Assembly (NCBI GenBank): GCA_019918135.1
Contig: WBZZ01002490.1
Coordinates: 310,001 to 374,000 of the forward strand
Direction of reading: 5' to 3'
DNA: 64,000 nt
DNA from: Paulinella micropora
Lineage: Eukaryota > Cercozoa > Imbricatea > Euglyphida > Paulinellidae
Positions 17,992 through 26,290 of the stretch are shown here, in pieces; position 1 is the first letter of the stretch; every line of letters begins with the position of its first letter. A program made the translations under genes and the position numbers. A model generated the notes under the pieces. The model was not told the DNA's origin, searched no databases, and saw nothing but the letters and a program-made list of their open reading frames with translations.

Positions 17992-18603
17992 TTAGCAAGG
18001 GCCGTTTCCCCATACCCATCTCTCTTTCTCCAGGTCCCATCTGGTTCCTTCTAGCAACAGGTTCTCGCGAAATTCCTCCGCAGTTACTTGCCCGCCTTGT
18101 ACCGCCCACCGCGCCGCCATGTCCCAGGATATGCCCGCCAGATTCAGGCGCTCCGTTGCCGCCGCCTCACGACCATGCACTGTAAAGTCTGTCATGGCTC
18201 GTTCAAACTCCAGCTTCAGCTCCACAGCGCTGGCGCGGACTTGGGGCCCTTGCTGGGCGGGGAGGGCTCGGGCAGGAGGGGTTTGGGCAGAAGGAGTTCG
18301 GGCAGAAGGAGTTTGGGCAGAAGGAGTTCGGGCAGAAGGAGTTTGGGCAGAAGGAGTTCGGGCAGGGGGGGTTCGGGGGGCAGCATGCCCCCCGGCAGCA
18401 TACCGCCCCCCGGCAGCATGTCCTCCCCATTGTTCAAGCTGGGCCTCTTCCCACTCGCGTAGAGCTGCTGTACTTTCATGTCTGCACATCTGTTCGGTTT
18501 GCCACTCTTTTTCATAGTCGCCGATCGCGCCTTGCTCAGCTGCCATTTTGTTTAGGAGCGCCTCTCTTTCCTTCATCTCACGCCTATATTGATCCAGCTC
18601 CAT
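17992..18603 (-). CDS. Coiled-coil protein with Thr-Pro-Ser-Ala repeats (203 aa)
   Basis: Start at MELDQYRREM (18603). Residues 1-60 form a charged helix likely to be a coiled coil (MKEREALLNKMAAEQ and on). Residues about 80-125 are a five-residue TPSA(R/Q) repeat encoded by a 30-bp DNA repeat at 18270-18375, preceded by a Gly/Ala box. The last 75 residues look globular (FERAMTDFTVHG, then WDMAARWAV and WDLEKERWVW). Function unknown. It diverges from the heliorhodopsin gene and shares a 243-base promoter region with it. Confidence 0.65.
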   Translation of the reverse strand: MELDQYRREMKEREALLNKMAAEQGAIGDYEKEWQTEQMCRHESTAALREWEEAQLEQWGGHAAGGRYAAGGHAAPRTPPARTPSAQTPSARTPSAQTPSARTPSAQTPPARALPAQQGPQVRASAVELKLEFERAMTDFTVHGREAAATERLNLAGISWDMAARWAVQGGQVTAEEFRENLLLEGTRWDLEKERWVWGNGPC

Positions 18604-18846
18604 CTTCCTTTCTTGCACGAGTTTTTATGCCAGCGCTGGGGGTTGCTTGCTCGCGCTTAAGCATATAATCATCCCTCGGACGCACCTGCCCCAAAGAAAA
18701 GACAGAGATACGAGAAAGCAAAGACCGAGAGTGCAGAGAGGAGAGGGGGGGGGGGCGCCACATATGACCCCCCCCCCCGTCCCCTTTCTCTCTCTCTCTC
18801 TCCTCTCTCTCCCTTGCTTTTAAGCCCGTGCATATATAACACAACA
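18604..18846. promoter_or_regulatory. Bidirectional promoter with G-run/C-run and TATA-like box
   Basis: A G run at about 18747-18757 and a C run at 18769-18780 flank a CATATG core, so each divergent gene has C on its own sense strand. TATATAA at 18833-18839 ends eight bases before the ATG at 18847. CT repeats fill 18786-18812. This is the clearest case of the two-sided leader rule. Confidence 0.55.
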
Positions 18847-20091
18847 ATGCCCTCGCCGAGAAAGCGACGCAAGAATACCGGTGCTAGCACAAAAAAAGCA
18901 GTGGGTGCAGCAGTAGCTGGGCCTTGCTCATGGCTTGTTGTCCTTGGGCTCAATATCTTAGCTTTTGCGGCCCACTTGGTGCTTGTTATCGTCCAGGTGG
19001 CAGGCCCACTAGACTTTGCCAAGGACCTTAAGGCTCAGACCTCCATCGTGACCTTAAGAGTTGGCCTCCCGCGCGAGGAGGGGCTTGACGACGCCGCGCA
19101 GACCCGGGCGGCCGGCTGGCTAGAGTTGGCCGGTATCGGTCCCGGCGTTTCGCTATGGGGTCTGTCGGTGGCCTTCCATGCCCTCACTGCAGTAGGTCAC
19201 TTGGTCCAGTGTGGCCTTACAGCAGCTATCCAGTGCTGCCTCTCGGACAGTCGGCCGGCGCTCCGCTGGTATCCCCAGGCAGCCCGCTGGCTAGAATACT
19301 CAATCACTGCACCCTTGATGCTGCTACAGCTACAGCTGCTGGCGGGAGAGCGCTCGGTGGCGGCGTTAGCAGTCTCGTTTGTACTCTGCAACCTCATGAT
19401 CTGGGTCGGGGGACTTGCCCCCTTGCTCGCCTGGCGCTACTGGGTTGCAGAACCCCGCAGCAGCCTGCCAGACCGGTCCTCTCCCAGCAGATCCCGGCAG
19501 CCAGACCCGCCGGGAGAGACTGAACAAGGGCCTGAGTCAACCGGGCTACTCTCTGCCGAAACACCAGAAAGGGACAGGCTCCCATCGACTGAGGTATTCC
19601 AATCTCTCCAGAGAACTCATAGTCTAAAGGAAGACACAAGCGAAGCAAGGGCCAAGCCCAACACTCCACAGAATGTCGCAGCCGCGCTGCGGCCCCTGAC
19701 CCTGGCGTGCTGGGCCCTTTCGTGGCTACTGTTCGTTCTGTCGTTCCTGCCCCTGTGGATTGCCGCCAGGGGGGTCGTGGCTAGCCTCGAAATCCCCGCC
19801 GGAGCCGACCCCGGCAGGGTCAAGCTTATCATCAGTCTTGCCATTGGGCTAGAGTCTGCTTTCTTTGCCAGCTTTGGTTTCTGGGAGGCTTACTGTGTTG
19901 CCCGGCTGAGGTCTCCGCCTTTTCTGAGCCGAGCCGAGCCCGGCAGGGCTCAGAGCTTTAGTCCTCACCCGTGCGCTGAAATTGGCTACTGCTGCTTGAG
20001 CCTTAGCAGCAAGATGGCCCTCACTGCCCTAGCGCTCCTGTCGCTCAAAAACCAATCCGCCGACTGGCTTCCCCAGCCCGCTGGAGGCTAG
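18847..20091 (+). CDS. Heliorhodopsin-like seven-helix retinal protein 1 (414 aa)
   Basis: Seven hydrophobic helices align with heliorhodopsins. RWLEYS with Glu150 (helix 3) matches the RWxEYS counterion motif. SLSSKMAL with Lys389 (helix 7) matches the retinal Schiff-base Lys motif. His43 in helix 1 and His111 in helix 2 (AFHAL) sit where the family has its two buried His. The N terminus is basic (PSPRKRRKN), fitting the inverted, cytoplasm-first topology of the family. Odd: the loop between helices 4 and 5 (about residues 202-282) is some 50 residues longer than in the second copy at 45470, and is Ser/Pro/Glu rich. Heliorhodopsins of algal viruses have been reported to move ions in light; this is only inferred here. 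A large hairpin overlaps the stop. Confidence 0.88.
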   Translation: MPSPRKRRKNTGASTKKAVGAAVAGPCSWLVVLGLNILAFAAHLVLVIVQVAGPLDFAKDLKAQTSIVTLRVGLPREEGLDDAAQTRAAGWLELAGIGPGVSLWGLSVAFHALTAVGHLVQCGLTAAIQCCLSDSRPALRWYPQAARWLEYSITAPLMLLQLQLLAGERSVAALAVSFVLCNLMIWVGGLAPLLAWRYWVAEPRSSLPDRSSPSRSRQPDPPGETEQGPESTGLLSAETPERDRLPSTEVFQSLQRTHSLKEDTSEARAKPNTPQNVAAALRPLTLACWALSWLLFVLSFLPLWIAARGVVASLEIPAGADPGRVKLIISLAIGLESAFFASFGFWEAYCVARLRSPPFLSRAEPGRAQSFSPHPCAEIGYCCLSLSSKMALTALALLSLKNQSADWLPQPAGG

Positions 20092-20117
20092 CGCGCTGGG
20101 AGGCCAGTCGGCGGATT
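20054..20117 (+). terminator. Stop-spanning hairpin of heliorhodopsin 1
   Basis: AATCCGCCGACTGGC (20054-20068) pairs perfectly with 20103-20117, and an inner CCCAGC/GCTGGG stem (20072/20095) closes the loop that holds the TAG. An A/T patch TTTTTTTAATTAAAAAAA follows at 20130-20150. Likely 3' end signal. Confidence 0.6.
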
Positions 20118-20186
20118 ATCACGGCCTCTATTTTTTTAATTAAAAAAACATAACTTTCCGCTATTAAGCCTTTCACTTCGGAGCGC

Positions 20187-20984
20187 TCAGAGCTCGCAGC
20201 GGATCAGAGACTCGACGGCTTCACGGAATCGAGCCAGCCTCTGGTTGTGGACGGCCGCCTGCTTTTGCAAATGCTGGCAGGCCCTTTGTTCGTGTTGTGC
20301 TAGCAGGCTCTGTATCGTCTCTGGCGAGACCATATATTCTAGCACGGGAGAACGGTACGGAAGCGTCAGAGCGTTATCCAAGCTCTGTTTCAGAGCGCAC
20401 TCGTCGTCCCACAATTCTTTCTCGTCGTCGTTCAGCTCGTAGCGGAACAAGGGCCGCTTCGCCATGGCTGGCATGCCTGTGAGGTTGTAGAGTTTCTGCC
20501 GGCCTAGATACGCTAGTGCGATCCATGTCTTCGCGTCAATGTCGTCCACGGGGGCCGGCGCAAGATAGTCCCTGCAGATCTTTGTCACCACGAGCGGCAG
20601 CAGCGTGGATACCAGGCGGACCGCCAGGTGGCCTGCCGCGACGGCCCGCAGGGTTGCTTGGTTCGTCATCGTCGTCGCGGCAGGCGAACGCATGTAGGGG
20701 GCGGTAAACATAGTGTCACGCTCAGACCAACAAGTTCCCGGGCGCCGGGTATACACACTAGCGTCGCCTGCCAGAACACGCGCCGCCACCTCGGCGCAGA
20801 GTCTGTCGCCAGGCTCTGTGCCGACTTCTCTGGGCTCGTCCGTCGTCGACAGGCTTGTGCTAGCTTCAGCTACAGCCGACGACGACGGACGAGCAAAGGT
20901 CAAGGGCAGTGCCTGTGCCATTTTATCCAGGCGCCGTCTCTTGGCCGCCCGGGTCTCAGCTCGATTGCTTGGTTGCACAAACAT
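20187..20984 (-). CDS. Paralogous nuclear-type protein, copy 1 (265 aa)
   Basis: Start at MFVQPSNRAE (20984); the upstream frame has no ATG and the paralogue shares this start. Near the N terminus AAKRRRLDKM is a strong nuclear-localisation-like signal. The conserved core is VVTKICRDYLAPAPVDDIDAK, a helix starting TWIALAYLG, TGMPAMAKRPLFRY, then DDEKELWDDECAL. The C-terminal 60 residues are a long helix (LLAQHEQRACQHLQKQ) likely to be a coiled coil. About 60% similar by eye to the product at 21530-22219. No known domain. A small plus-strand gene lies between the two copies. Confidence 0.75.
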   Translation of the reverse strand: MFVQPSNRAETRAAKRRRLDKMAQALPLTFARPSSSAVAEASTSLSTTDEPREVGTEPGDRLCAEVAARVLAGDASVYTRRPGTCWSERDTMFTAPYMRSPAATTMTNQATLRAVAAGHLAVRLVSTLLPLVVTKICRDYLAPAPVDDIDAKTWIALAYLGRQKLYNLTGMPAMAKRPLFRYELNDDEKELWDDECALKQSLDNALTLPYRSPVLEYMVSPETIQSLLAQHEQRACQHLQKQAAVHNQRLARFREAVESLIRCEL

Positions 20985-21029
20985 TCTTTCTTGTGTTTTC
21001 TTTGGTAAGGCTAGACCTAACACTGAGCA

Positions 21030-21121
21030 AGGGAGGGGGGCGGCGCTCCCCCCCCCTGCTCAGGGTTTGAATATACAGTTAAATTAATGCTCGGCTCGAG
21101 ATCGAGCCGAGACAAGGGAGA
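21030..21121. promoter_or_regulatory. Divergent leader with G/C tract and leader hairpin
   Basis: A G run (21031-21039) faces the minus gene and a C run (21050-21057) faces the plus gene. GAATATACAGTTAAATTAA at 21069-21087 is the A/T patch. A perfect palindrome CTCGGCTCGA/TCGAGCCGAG (21090-21099/21102-21111) lies 10 bases before the ATG at 21122 and could fold in the mRNA leader. Confidence 0.5.
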
Positions 21122-21463
21122 ATGTCAGGTTTCATCAAGAACATCGTCGTGGAGGCGAACCACGTGATAACCCCGGAGCTGGCTGCCAAGTGGGAAGAAC
21201 TGGGCTTTTACTACATTGACCTCCCACAATATCGTGTACAAGTAGGCTGGCTCGATTCCGTAGACAGTCTCTGCCCCAATGTCAGGAGACGGTGGCTCGT
21301 GCGCAAAGCGAAAAAGATGCTGCTAGATAATTGCACTCAACGTAATGCCAAGCAGGCAATCAAACAGTTATTGAAAGAATATGACAAGATCCGTGTTAGA
21401 GTTTGCGCCGATTGTCACAAGCCTAAACGCCGCTCACCCCTGCTTGCGCGGTGGCTGCGCTAG
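21122..21463 (+). CDS. Small basic protein with CxxC (113 aa)
   Basis: ATG at 21122. The first half is mixed (SGFIKNIVVEANHVITPELA), the second strongly basic and helical (RRRWLVRKAKKMLLDN, AIKQLLKEYDKIRV). A CADC pair at about residue 95, with a nearby C and HK, may bind metal. No family was recognised. It sits between two paralogous minus-strand genes, and a hairpin spans its stop. A nucleic-acid-binding role would fit the charge but is not shown. Confidence 0.65.
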   Translation: MSGFIKNIVVEANHVITPELAAKWEELGFYYIDLPQYRVQVGWLDSVDSLCPNVRRRWLVRKAKKMLLDNCTQRNAKQAIKQLLKEYDKIRVRVCADCHKPKRRSPLLARWLR

Positions 21464-21469
21464 CAGGGG
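21437..21469 (+). terminator. Stop-spanning hairpin
   Basis: CCCCTGCTTGCGC pairs with GCGCTAGCAGGGG with one T-T mismatch; the TAG stop lies in the right arm. A G-run/C-run palindrome follows at 21494-21516, here between two converging genes. Confidence 0.55.
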
Positions 21470-21529
21470 AAGGCAAGAGTGGGGAGAGAAGAGGAGGGGA
21501 AGGGGGCGCCCCCCCCCCTCCTCACAGCC

Positions 21530-22219
21530 CTAGCGCTCAGAGAGCTCGCGGCGTACTAGCGACTCGACGGCCTCACGGATTCGAGTCAGCCGTTGGTTGT
21601 GGACAGCCGCCTGTTCTTGCAAATGCTGGCAGGCTCTCTGCTCGTGCTGTGCCCGCAGGCTCTGCCACGTCCCTGGTGCTATCTTGCGTTTGAGCATGGG
21701 ATGACGGTAGGGGAGCGTCAGAGCGTTATCTGTGCTCTGCCTCAGAGCACACTCGTCGCCCCACAATTCTTTCTCGTCGTCGCTCAGGTTATAGCGGAAA
21801 AGAGGCCGTGGCGCCATAGCTGGCATGCCCGTGATCTTGTAGAGTCTCAGCCGGCCCTCCTGGGCTAGTGCAAGCCACGCCTTCGCGTCAATGTCGTCCA
21901 CGGAGGCGGGCGCAAGATAGTCCCTGCAGATCTGTGTTAGGAAGGGCGGCAGCAGCGTGGCTACCACGCGGATCGCAAAGTGGCCTGCCGCGAATGCTTG
22001 CTCCACCCGCCAAAATTCCGTCGGGGTCACGGAAGGCCACCCCCATGGATGCGGCCCGTCGGGCCCGCAGCCGTGGGGGTGACCTGCCACGCTGGTGCAG
22101 AATCTGTCGCCGACTCCTCCTCCTCCTCCAGGCACGCACGAGTCCGGCTGTGACATTTTATCCAGGCGTCGTCTCTTGGCCGCTCGGGTCTCGGCTCCAT
22201 TGCTTGGTTGCACAAACAT
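21530..22219 (-). CDS. Paralogous nuclear-type protein, copy 2 (229 aa)
   Basis: Start at MFVQPSNGAE, in step with the copy at 20187-20984 (an ATG at 22240 is the alternative). It shares AAKRRRLDKM, ICRDYLAPASVDDIDAKAW, TGMPAMAPRPLFRY, DDEKELWGDECAL and the C-terminal helix. The middle part after the basic tail is shorter and Gly rich, which accounts for most of the length difference. Leader tract at 22280-22318 (G run, GGCGCC, C run). Function unknown. Confidence 0.75.
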   Translation of the reverse strand: MFVQPSNGAETRAAKRRRLDKMSQPDSCVPGGGGGVGDRFCTSVAGHPHGCGPDGPHPWGWPSVTPTEFWRVEQAFAAGHFAIRVVATLLPPFLTQICRDYLAPASVDDIDAKAWLALAQEGRLRLYKITGMPAMAPRPLFRYNLSDDEKELWGDECALRQSTDNALTLPYRHPMLKRKIAPGTWQSLRAQHEQRACQHLQEQAAVHNQRLTRIREAVESLVRRELSER

Positions 22220-22279
22220 TCTTTCTTTTTTAATTTCCATCACGAGGCTAGACCTCGCACTGGGGTAGAGGGAGGGGGA

Positions 22280-22318
22280 GAGAAGAGGGGAGGGCGGCGC
22301 CCCCCCCCCCTCGGGGGG
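22280..22318. promoter_or_regulatory. G/C leader tract
   Basis: GGGCGGCGCCC with a long C extension and then a G run, 60-100 bases before the start at 22219. It belongs to the same class as the tracts at 11867 and 18747. Confidence 0.35.
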
Positions 22319-22354
22319 GTGGAAAGGTTTGAATGGCAACGGGAAGGCCTGGCT

Positions 22355-22558
22355 CTATGCAGTCCCCAAAGGCCCCGGAGTTGGCTGAAAGGCATAAAGC
22401 CCATAAACAGTTACGCCCCCGATGATTTGCGAAGCTACCACCAGCGATGGCAGGATTGTATACAGGTCATTCGCGCCGTAAAAACCCGTTCCCCGATCCC
22501 TTGCGTTCGGAGCTCGATCAAGCTCAGGAACGAACCAACGAAATCCTCTCTCGCGCAT
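22355..22558 (-). CDS. Possible small membrane protein (67 aa)
   Basis: ATG at 22558. A charged N-terminal half (RERGFRWFVPELDRAP) precedes one hydrophobic stretch of about 25 residues (LPSLVVASQIIGGVTVYGLY), a likely membrane span. It lies just downstream of the Cys-rich gene on the same strand. No family was recognised. The plus-strand frame over the same bases is a weaker competitor. Confidence 0.4.
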   Translation of the reverse strand: MRERGFRWFVPELDRAPNARDRGTGFYGANDLYTILPSLVVASQIIGGVTVYGLYAFQPTPGPLGTA

Positions 22559-22599
22559 GTCACTTGAACTTCGGTTTCTCTTTTATTAAAAAACTTCTT

Positions 22600-23046
22600 C
22601 TAGCGGGCCTCTTGCAGCTCGCTAGCGCTGGCGGGTGGTAGGCCCCGTACCCACGACAGCAAGCCTGCTGCTGCCGCTGCCTCCTGCGCAGTAAGCTTGC
22701 TTTTGCTAGCCGGCTTGCTTTTGCTAGCCGGCTTGCTTTTGCTAGCCGGCGCGGGCTGCCCGGAGGTCTTCTTCTTCTTCTTAACCAGTCGCGAGCGTTT
22801 CGCTCGCGAGTTACTAGTAGTAGCGCGGGCGCCGCCTTCGCCGGTGATGATACAGCCATTCAAGCACTTGGAGAGACACACGTGTGGTCTCGTGTCAATG
22901 CCGCACTCGAAGCATACTTCCGCCAAGCACCTCTTGCGCGTGCACAGGTAGAGCCGGGGTTTGCGGCATTGCGGGCACACTCTCAGCTCTGTCGGACTGA
23001 CGATGCAGGCGCCCGTACAAGCGCCGCACTGGACTTGTATGTCCAT
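22600..23046 (-). CDS. Cys-rich zinc-ribbon-like protein (148 aa)
   Basis: Start at MDIQVQCGAC (23046); the upstream frame is Pro/Ser low complexity from the G tract. Residues 1-65 hold five CxxC/CxxxC-type groups (CGACTGAC, CPQC, CTRKRC, CFEC, C-LSKC-LNGC), typical of several bound zinc ions, RING- or ribbon-like. A basic KKKKK stretch and a KSKPAS triplet repeat follow (DNA repeat of 18 bp at 22697-22751). The tail ends near an imperfect CTAGCG/CGCTAG hairpin at the stop. Possible ubiquitin-ligase or nucleic-acid-binding role; not decidable. Confidence 0.7.
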   Translation of the reverse strand: MDIQVQCGACTGACIVSPTELRVCPQCRKPRLYLCTRKRCLAEVCFECGIDTRPHVCLSKCLNGCIITGEGGARATTSNSRAKRSRLVKKKKKTSGQPAPASKSKPASKSKPASKSKLTAQEAAAAAGLLSWVRGLPPASASELQEAR

Positions 23047-24236
23047 TTTTAGTCTGGACGAGGCGGGGGGGGGGGGGGAGGGGGGGAGAGTAGAAGGGGA
23101 GGGGGGGGGGGGGGAAAAGAAGAAAGAAGGGCGGTTGGTGGGGGGGGGGGGGAGCACCCCCCCCCCTCCGCTGGCAGCAGAGACCAGCCCGCGCCAGCGG
23201 GCTGAAGGGAAGAGACAGGAGGGCTCGGGGGGCTACGTGTTGCAGGATGTCGGTTGCTGGCGACCACAGGCGGAATGCATTGCTTGCGCCAAACAAAACC
23301 AAGCCGCGGTAGAGGCTTTGTTTCTAGCTCAGAAACAAAGACAGCCCGCGGACGAGCTTCGCGGCCGCGAGATGTACGAGGCCATGGAGAACAGGCTGCG
23401 CCGCAAACCCTCGATCGAGCGCGTCAAGAAACCGCTGCTTCAAGGGGGGCTGCCTGCGTGGCTTTCAGCTCCCACAGCTTTCTTTTTTCTCACTCACACC
23501 CATTGGAAAAGAATTTGTTTTTTTTCGAATAAAAAGTTTAATAAAAACTCTTACCCCCCTAAAAAGACCAGGTGATGAGCAATGTGCAAACTAAACAAAG
23601 GGGAATCGTTTCCCCCACAAGGCCCCCCGGCCGGGGCCGGGGGCGAAACGTCAAGCTTATCATCCTTGCTGCCATTGGGCTAGAGTCTCTTTTCTTTGTC
23701 AGCCTTTGTTGCGCGCAGCCGCATGGGGGCAAAGCACTGGCGGGCTTTTTATAAAATTCCGCAGGTGACAGGACACCAGCTGCTGGCGACCGCTGGGAGA
23801 ATGCATTGCTTGTGCCAGAAAAAGCCAAAGCGCTGTAGATGCTTTGATTCTGGCTCAGAATCAAAGACAGTCTGCTTCAAGGGGGGTTGCCTGCGTGGCT
23901 TTCAGACGAAGAGGCAGCCGCGATGCCAGTCTTAAGCTACACACCGAGCACTCCGCAGGGGCCTAGCAGGGGTTCGCTAACTTGGGAATGAAAAGGCGAC
24001 GCGCGTGCGAGAGAGAGAGAGAGCGAGAGAGAGAGAAGAGAGAGAGAAGGAGGGAGAGGGGAAGGGGAAGGGGGAGGGGGAGGGGGAGGGGGAGGGGGCG
24101 GGGGGTAGCACCAAACTCCCCCCCCCCCCCCCTTGTCGCCTCTCGCTCTCTCTCTCCTAGACACACGTTTCTCGACAAGGAGGCCGGGGGCAAGATATCA
24201 AACACAAAACAAGAGAGAAAAAAAAATCACAAGCAC
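23047..24236. other. Gene-poor stretch with duplicated fragments and purine tracts
   Basis: No intact gene. 23060-23170 is a G-rich leader with a G-run/C-run pair. 23256-23350 and 23765-23880 are diverged direct repeats of each other, and both can be read as the end of a Cys-containing protein (ECIACAKQN against HCLCQKKPK). 23600-23745 is a heliorhodopsin-derived fragment (separate entry). 24010-24132 is a GA-repeat, G-rich run and C run forming the leader of the next gene. Confidence 0.6.
23600..23745 (+). pseudogene. Fragment derived from a heliorhodopsin gene
   Basis: DNA from about 23636 to 23700 closely matches 19815-19880 inside heliorhodopsin 1 (GTCAAGCTTATCAT and GCCATTGGGCTAGAGTCT are shared). 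The plus-strand reading gives VKLII and AIGLES, the helix-6 motif of that gene. Only this helix is present, so it is an old partial copy. Confidence 0.6.
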
Positions 24237-25088
24237 ATGTCAGGGCAGACCGCAACAGGCAAGCAGCTCAAGGCTGCGGTGCAGCTGCAGGCCAGAATTG
24301 GTGGCCCGGCGGTTTTGCCCCGCCCTTCTAAAAGACGCCGGCTGAATCGAGCAGACCTGGCCCAGCTCAACAGAATCAGCGCAAGGCCGCCCGTCACTTT
24401 GGAACGCATTCTGTGCGCACCCCTGCTGCGCCAGGTCGCGGTCGCCCTGCTAGGCGTGGAACCACCCAAGACCGGCCCCGCAGCCCGCGCCGCCTACTAC
24501 CGACAGGCCGCCAGGCTCGCACGTGTATGCCAAACCTTCCGGGGCATTGTCCAGCAGCTCCGCGCGCTCTCGCACGTGGAAGAGCTTGACCGGCGCGCCA
24601 CGCTGATATTCTATGGCATGCTTCAGGCCAAGCCCTGGCTTGACCTCAATTACGTCAGACGAGAAATTCTTTTTTTGCCCAGCCCCAGGCTCCGCCAGAT
24701 CTACAGCGGTCGGCGTGGCAGGCCGCGTCGGCGCCCGCCCGACTCCGACGACGACAACCCCCCTCCCCTCAGCGATGACGCCTATCTGCGGGAGGAGCTT
24801 CCTCCCGAAAGCTTTCGCCACCGGCAGGTGGCCACTCGGCGTCCAGGCGCGGCGCCCCGAGTCGTCGAAGAGGTCTGCTCCAGCAGGCTGACAGGCTTCC
24901 TCGCCGAGACCATGCTCACGCACAAAATCCACGAACACATCCAGGTCCTCCGCCAACTCAAAGAGCTGCGCGCTCAACGCGATCGGCGCGCTCTCCAACT
25001 CCGTTCAGCCCGACGCTCGGCCCGTGCGTCGCACGGGTTGGAGGGTACGCAAGAAACTCCCCAAAGCACATCGACCATCTTAGCGTAG
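24237..25088 (+). CDS. F-box-like basic protein (283 aa)
   Basis: Start at MSGQTATGKQ (24237), after AAGATATCAAACACAAAAC. Upstream frame is Arg/Glu low complexity from the GA repeat and was left out. PSKRRRLNRADL at about residue 28 is a nuclear-localisation-like signal. Residues about 55-110 (LCAPLLRQVAVALLG, then AARLARVCQTFRGIVQQ) fit a divergent F-box. A basic RRGRPRRRPPDSDDD segment and an acidic patch follow, then a C-terminal helix rich in Arg (LRAQRDRRALQLRSARR). No substrate-binding repeats are present. Confidence 0.65.
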   Translation: MSGQTATGKQLKAAVQLQARIGGPAVLPRPSKRRRLNRADLAQLNRISARPPVTLERILCAPLLRQVAVALLGVEPPKTGPAARAAYYRQAARLARVCQTFRGIVQQLRALSHVEELDRRATLIFYGMLQAKPWLDLNYVRREILFLPSPRLRQIYSGRRGRPRRRPPDSDDDNPPPLSDDAYLREELPPESFRHRQVATRRPGAAPRVVEEVCSSRLTGFLAETMLTHKIHEHIQVLRQLKELRAQRDRRALQLRSARRSARASHGLEGTQETPQSTSTILA

Positions 25089-25239
25089 AAACCTTTCCCT
25101 GCGCGAGCGAAAAGTCTTTTTTTTCCCCTCTTAGGTTTTATTGTATTTTTTCTTTCATTTTTTAATAAAAAACAAAAACTTCCGGGCCAAAAGCCAGAAA
25201 AACACATTCTGCTTTTTTTTTTCTAATTCATTCAAAGCC

Positions 25240-25272
25240 GTCTTCCCCTCGCCCTGCCGGCGAGGGGAAGAC
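25240..25272 (-). terminator. 14-bp perfect hairpin at the gene end
   Basis: GTCTTCCCCTCGCC (25240-25253) pairs with GGCGAGGGGAAGAC (25259-25272). It overlaps the last codons of the minus-strand gene ending at 25228 and so shapes its C terminus (PSPAGRGED). Poly-T follows at 25212-25222. Confidence 0.6.
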
Positions 25273-25504
25273 AAGCCTGTAACGTGGCGGAGACGAGTCC
25301 CGGCAAATAGGCTGCTCAGACTCCATTTGCTCCAGTTTCTTTTTCCAAGTCCTACGCCCCTTAGGGGAACGCTCGGCAACGCTCTGGCGTCTGCGTTCTA
25401 GATAATTCCTTTTGCACTCATCGTTGCAATAAAAATTAAGCGAAGCCTTCGCGCAGAACGTGCCTGGTCCTGTGCATGTTCTAGTACGGGTACGCAATCC
25501 AGGG

Positions 25505-25533
25505 TCTGACTCGTCGGGGACCGACGAGTCAGA
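25505..25533. repeat. 13-bp perfect inverted repeat inside a gene
   Basis: TCTGACTCGTCGG and CCGACGAGTCAGA, three bases apart, within the finger gene. It encodes SDSSVPDESD. It may be a mobile hairpin or a relic of a former 3' signal. Confidence 0.5.
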
Positions 25534-26266
25534 GGAGGGTTCTCTGCCCGGCAAGTAGCTGCGCCGCAGCATAGAGCGCAACCATTGCTTGTCCTGCAGC
25601 GAATTAGTCAGCGACAAATCACGAAATATACCTTCCCGATACTCCTTGGTCAATGGGCGCATCTGCGCTTCGTGACGTTTGCCACAGAAAACAAACTTAC
25701 TGTCATTGCGATAAAACTTAGCGGATCTTGGACATTTATCCACACAACAGAGAACAAGAGGCATGCCGCCACATGAACCCTCCCCTAATCCCTCCCCAGT
25801 TCGCTGGCATGACTTCGGGGTAACGTACAAGGGGCGAAGGTTTGGTGCAACAAAGAGATCTGCGCCGCAAAGGCTACCAAGTGTCGACGGCGGCGCAGCC
25901 GTAGCGGCACTCTGCACTGCCGCCTCCTCACCGGGGCGTGTGGCCGGGTCTATTTCTTCTTCTACGACCCTAGGCGTCTTGTCACTCGCGTCGAGGAGTC
26001 CTTGCTGCCCCAACTTGCGTTTCTTTGTAGGCAAGCGCGGATTCAAAGCAGGGGTTTGCGCCCTTGTACCCGAATGAATGTTTCGCAAATCTATAGCATA
26101 GGCAATTGTAGCACTGAATCTTTTTTTTGCCCCGCGTGGCCGGGTCTTTAGCAGCACGCCAAACATGCCTCCTTCCAGTTGAGGAATGCTTTGCGAGAGG
26201 CAGACAGAAATGTCAATTCTGAAAGCCTGCTGCGCCAAGTCCTCTATAATCGTGTGCCGGCAGCTC

Positions 26267-26290
26267 GCTGGCCGGCGGACGCCGGCCAGC
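26267..26290. repeat. 10-bp perfect inverted repeat
   Basis: GCTGGCCGGC (26267-26276) and GCCGGCCAGC (26281-26290) with a four-base loop, inside the broken finger gene. Same GC-rich hairpin style as the stop-associated ones. Confidence 0.45.

Noticed and set aside
23982-24236. N-terminal Arg/Glu/Gly extension of the F-box-like gene
   Set aside because: It translates the GA and G-run leader; the ATG at 24237 follows an A/T patch and begins normal sequence.
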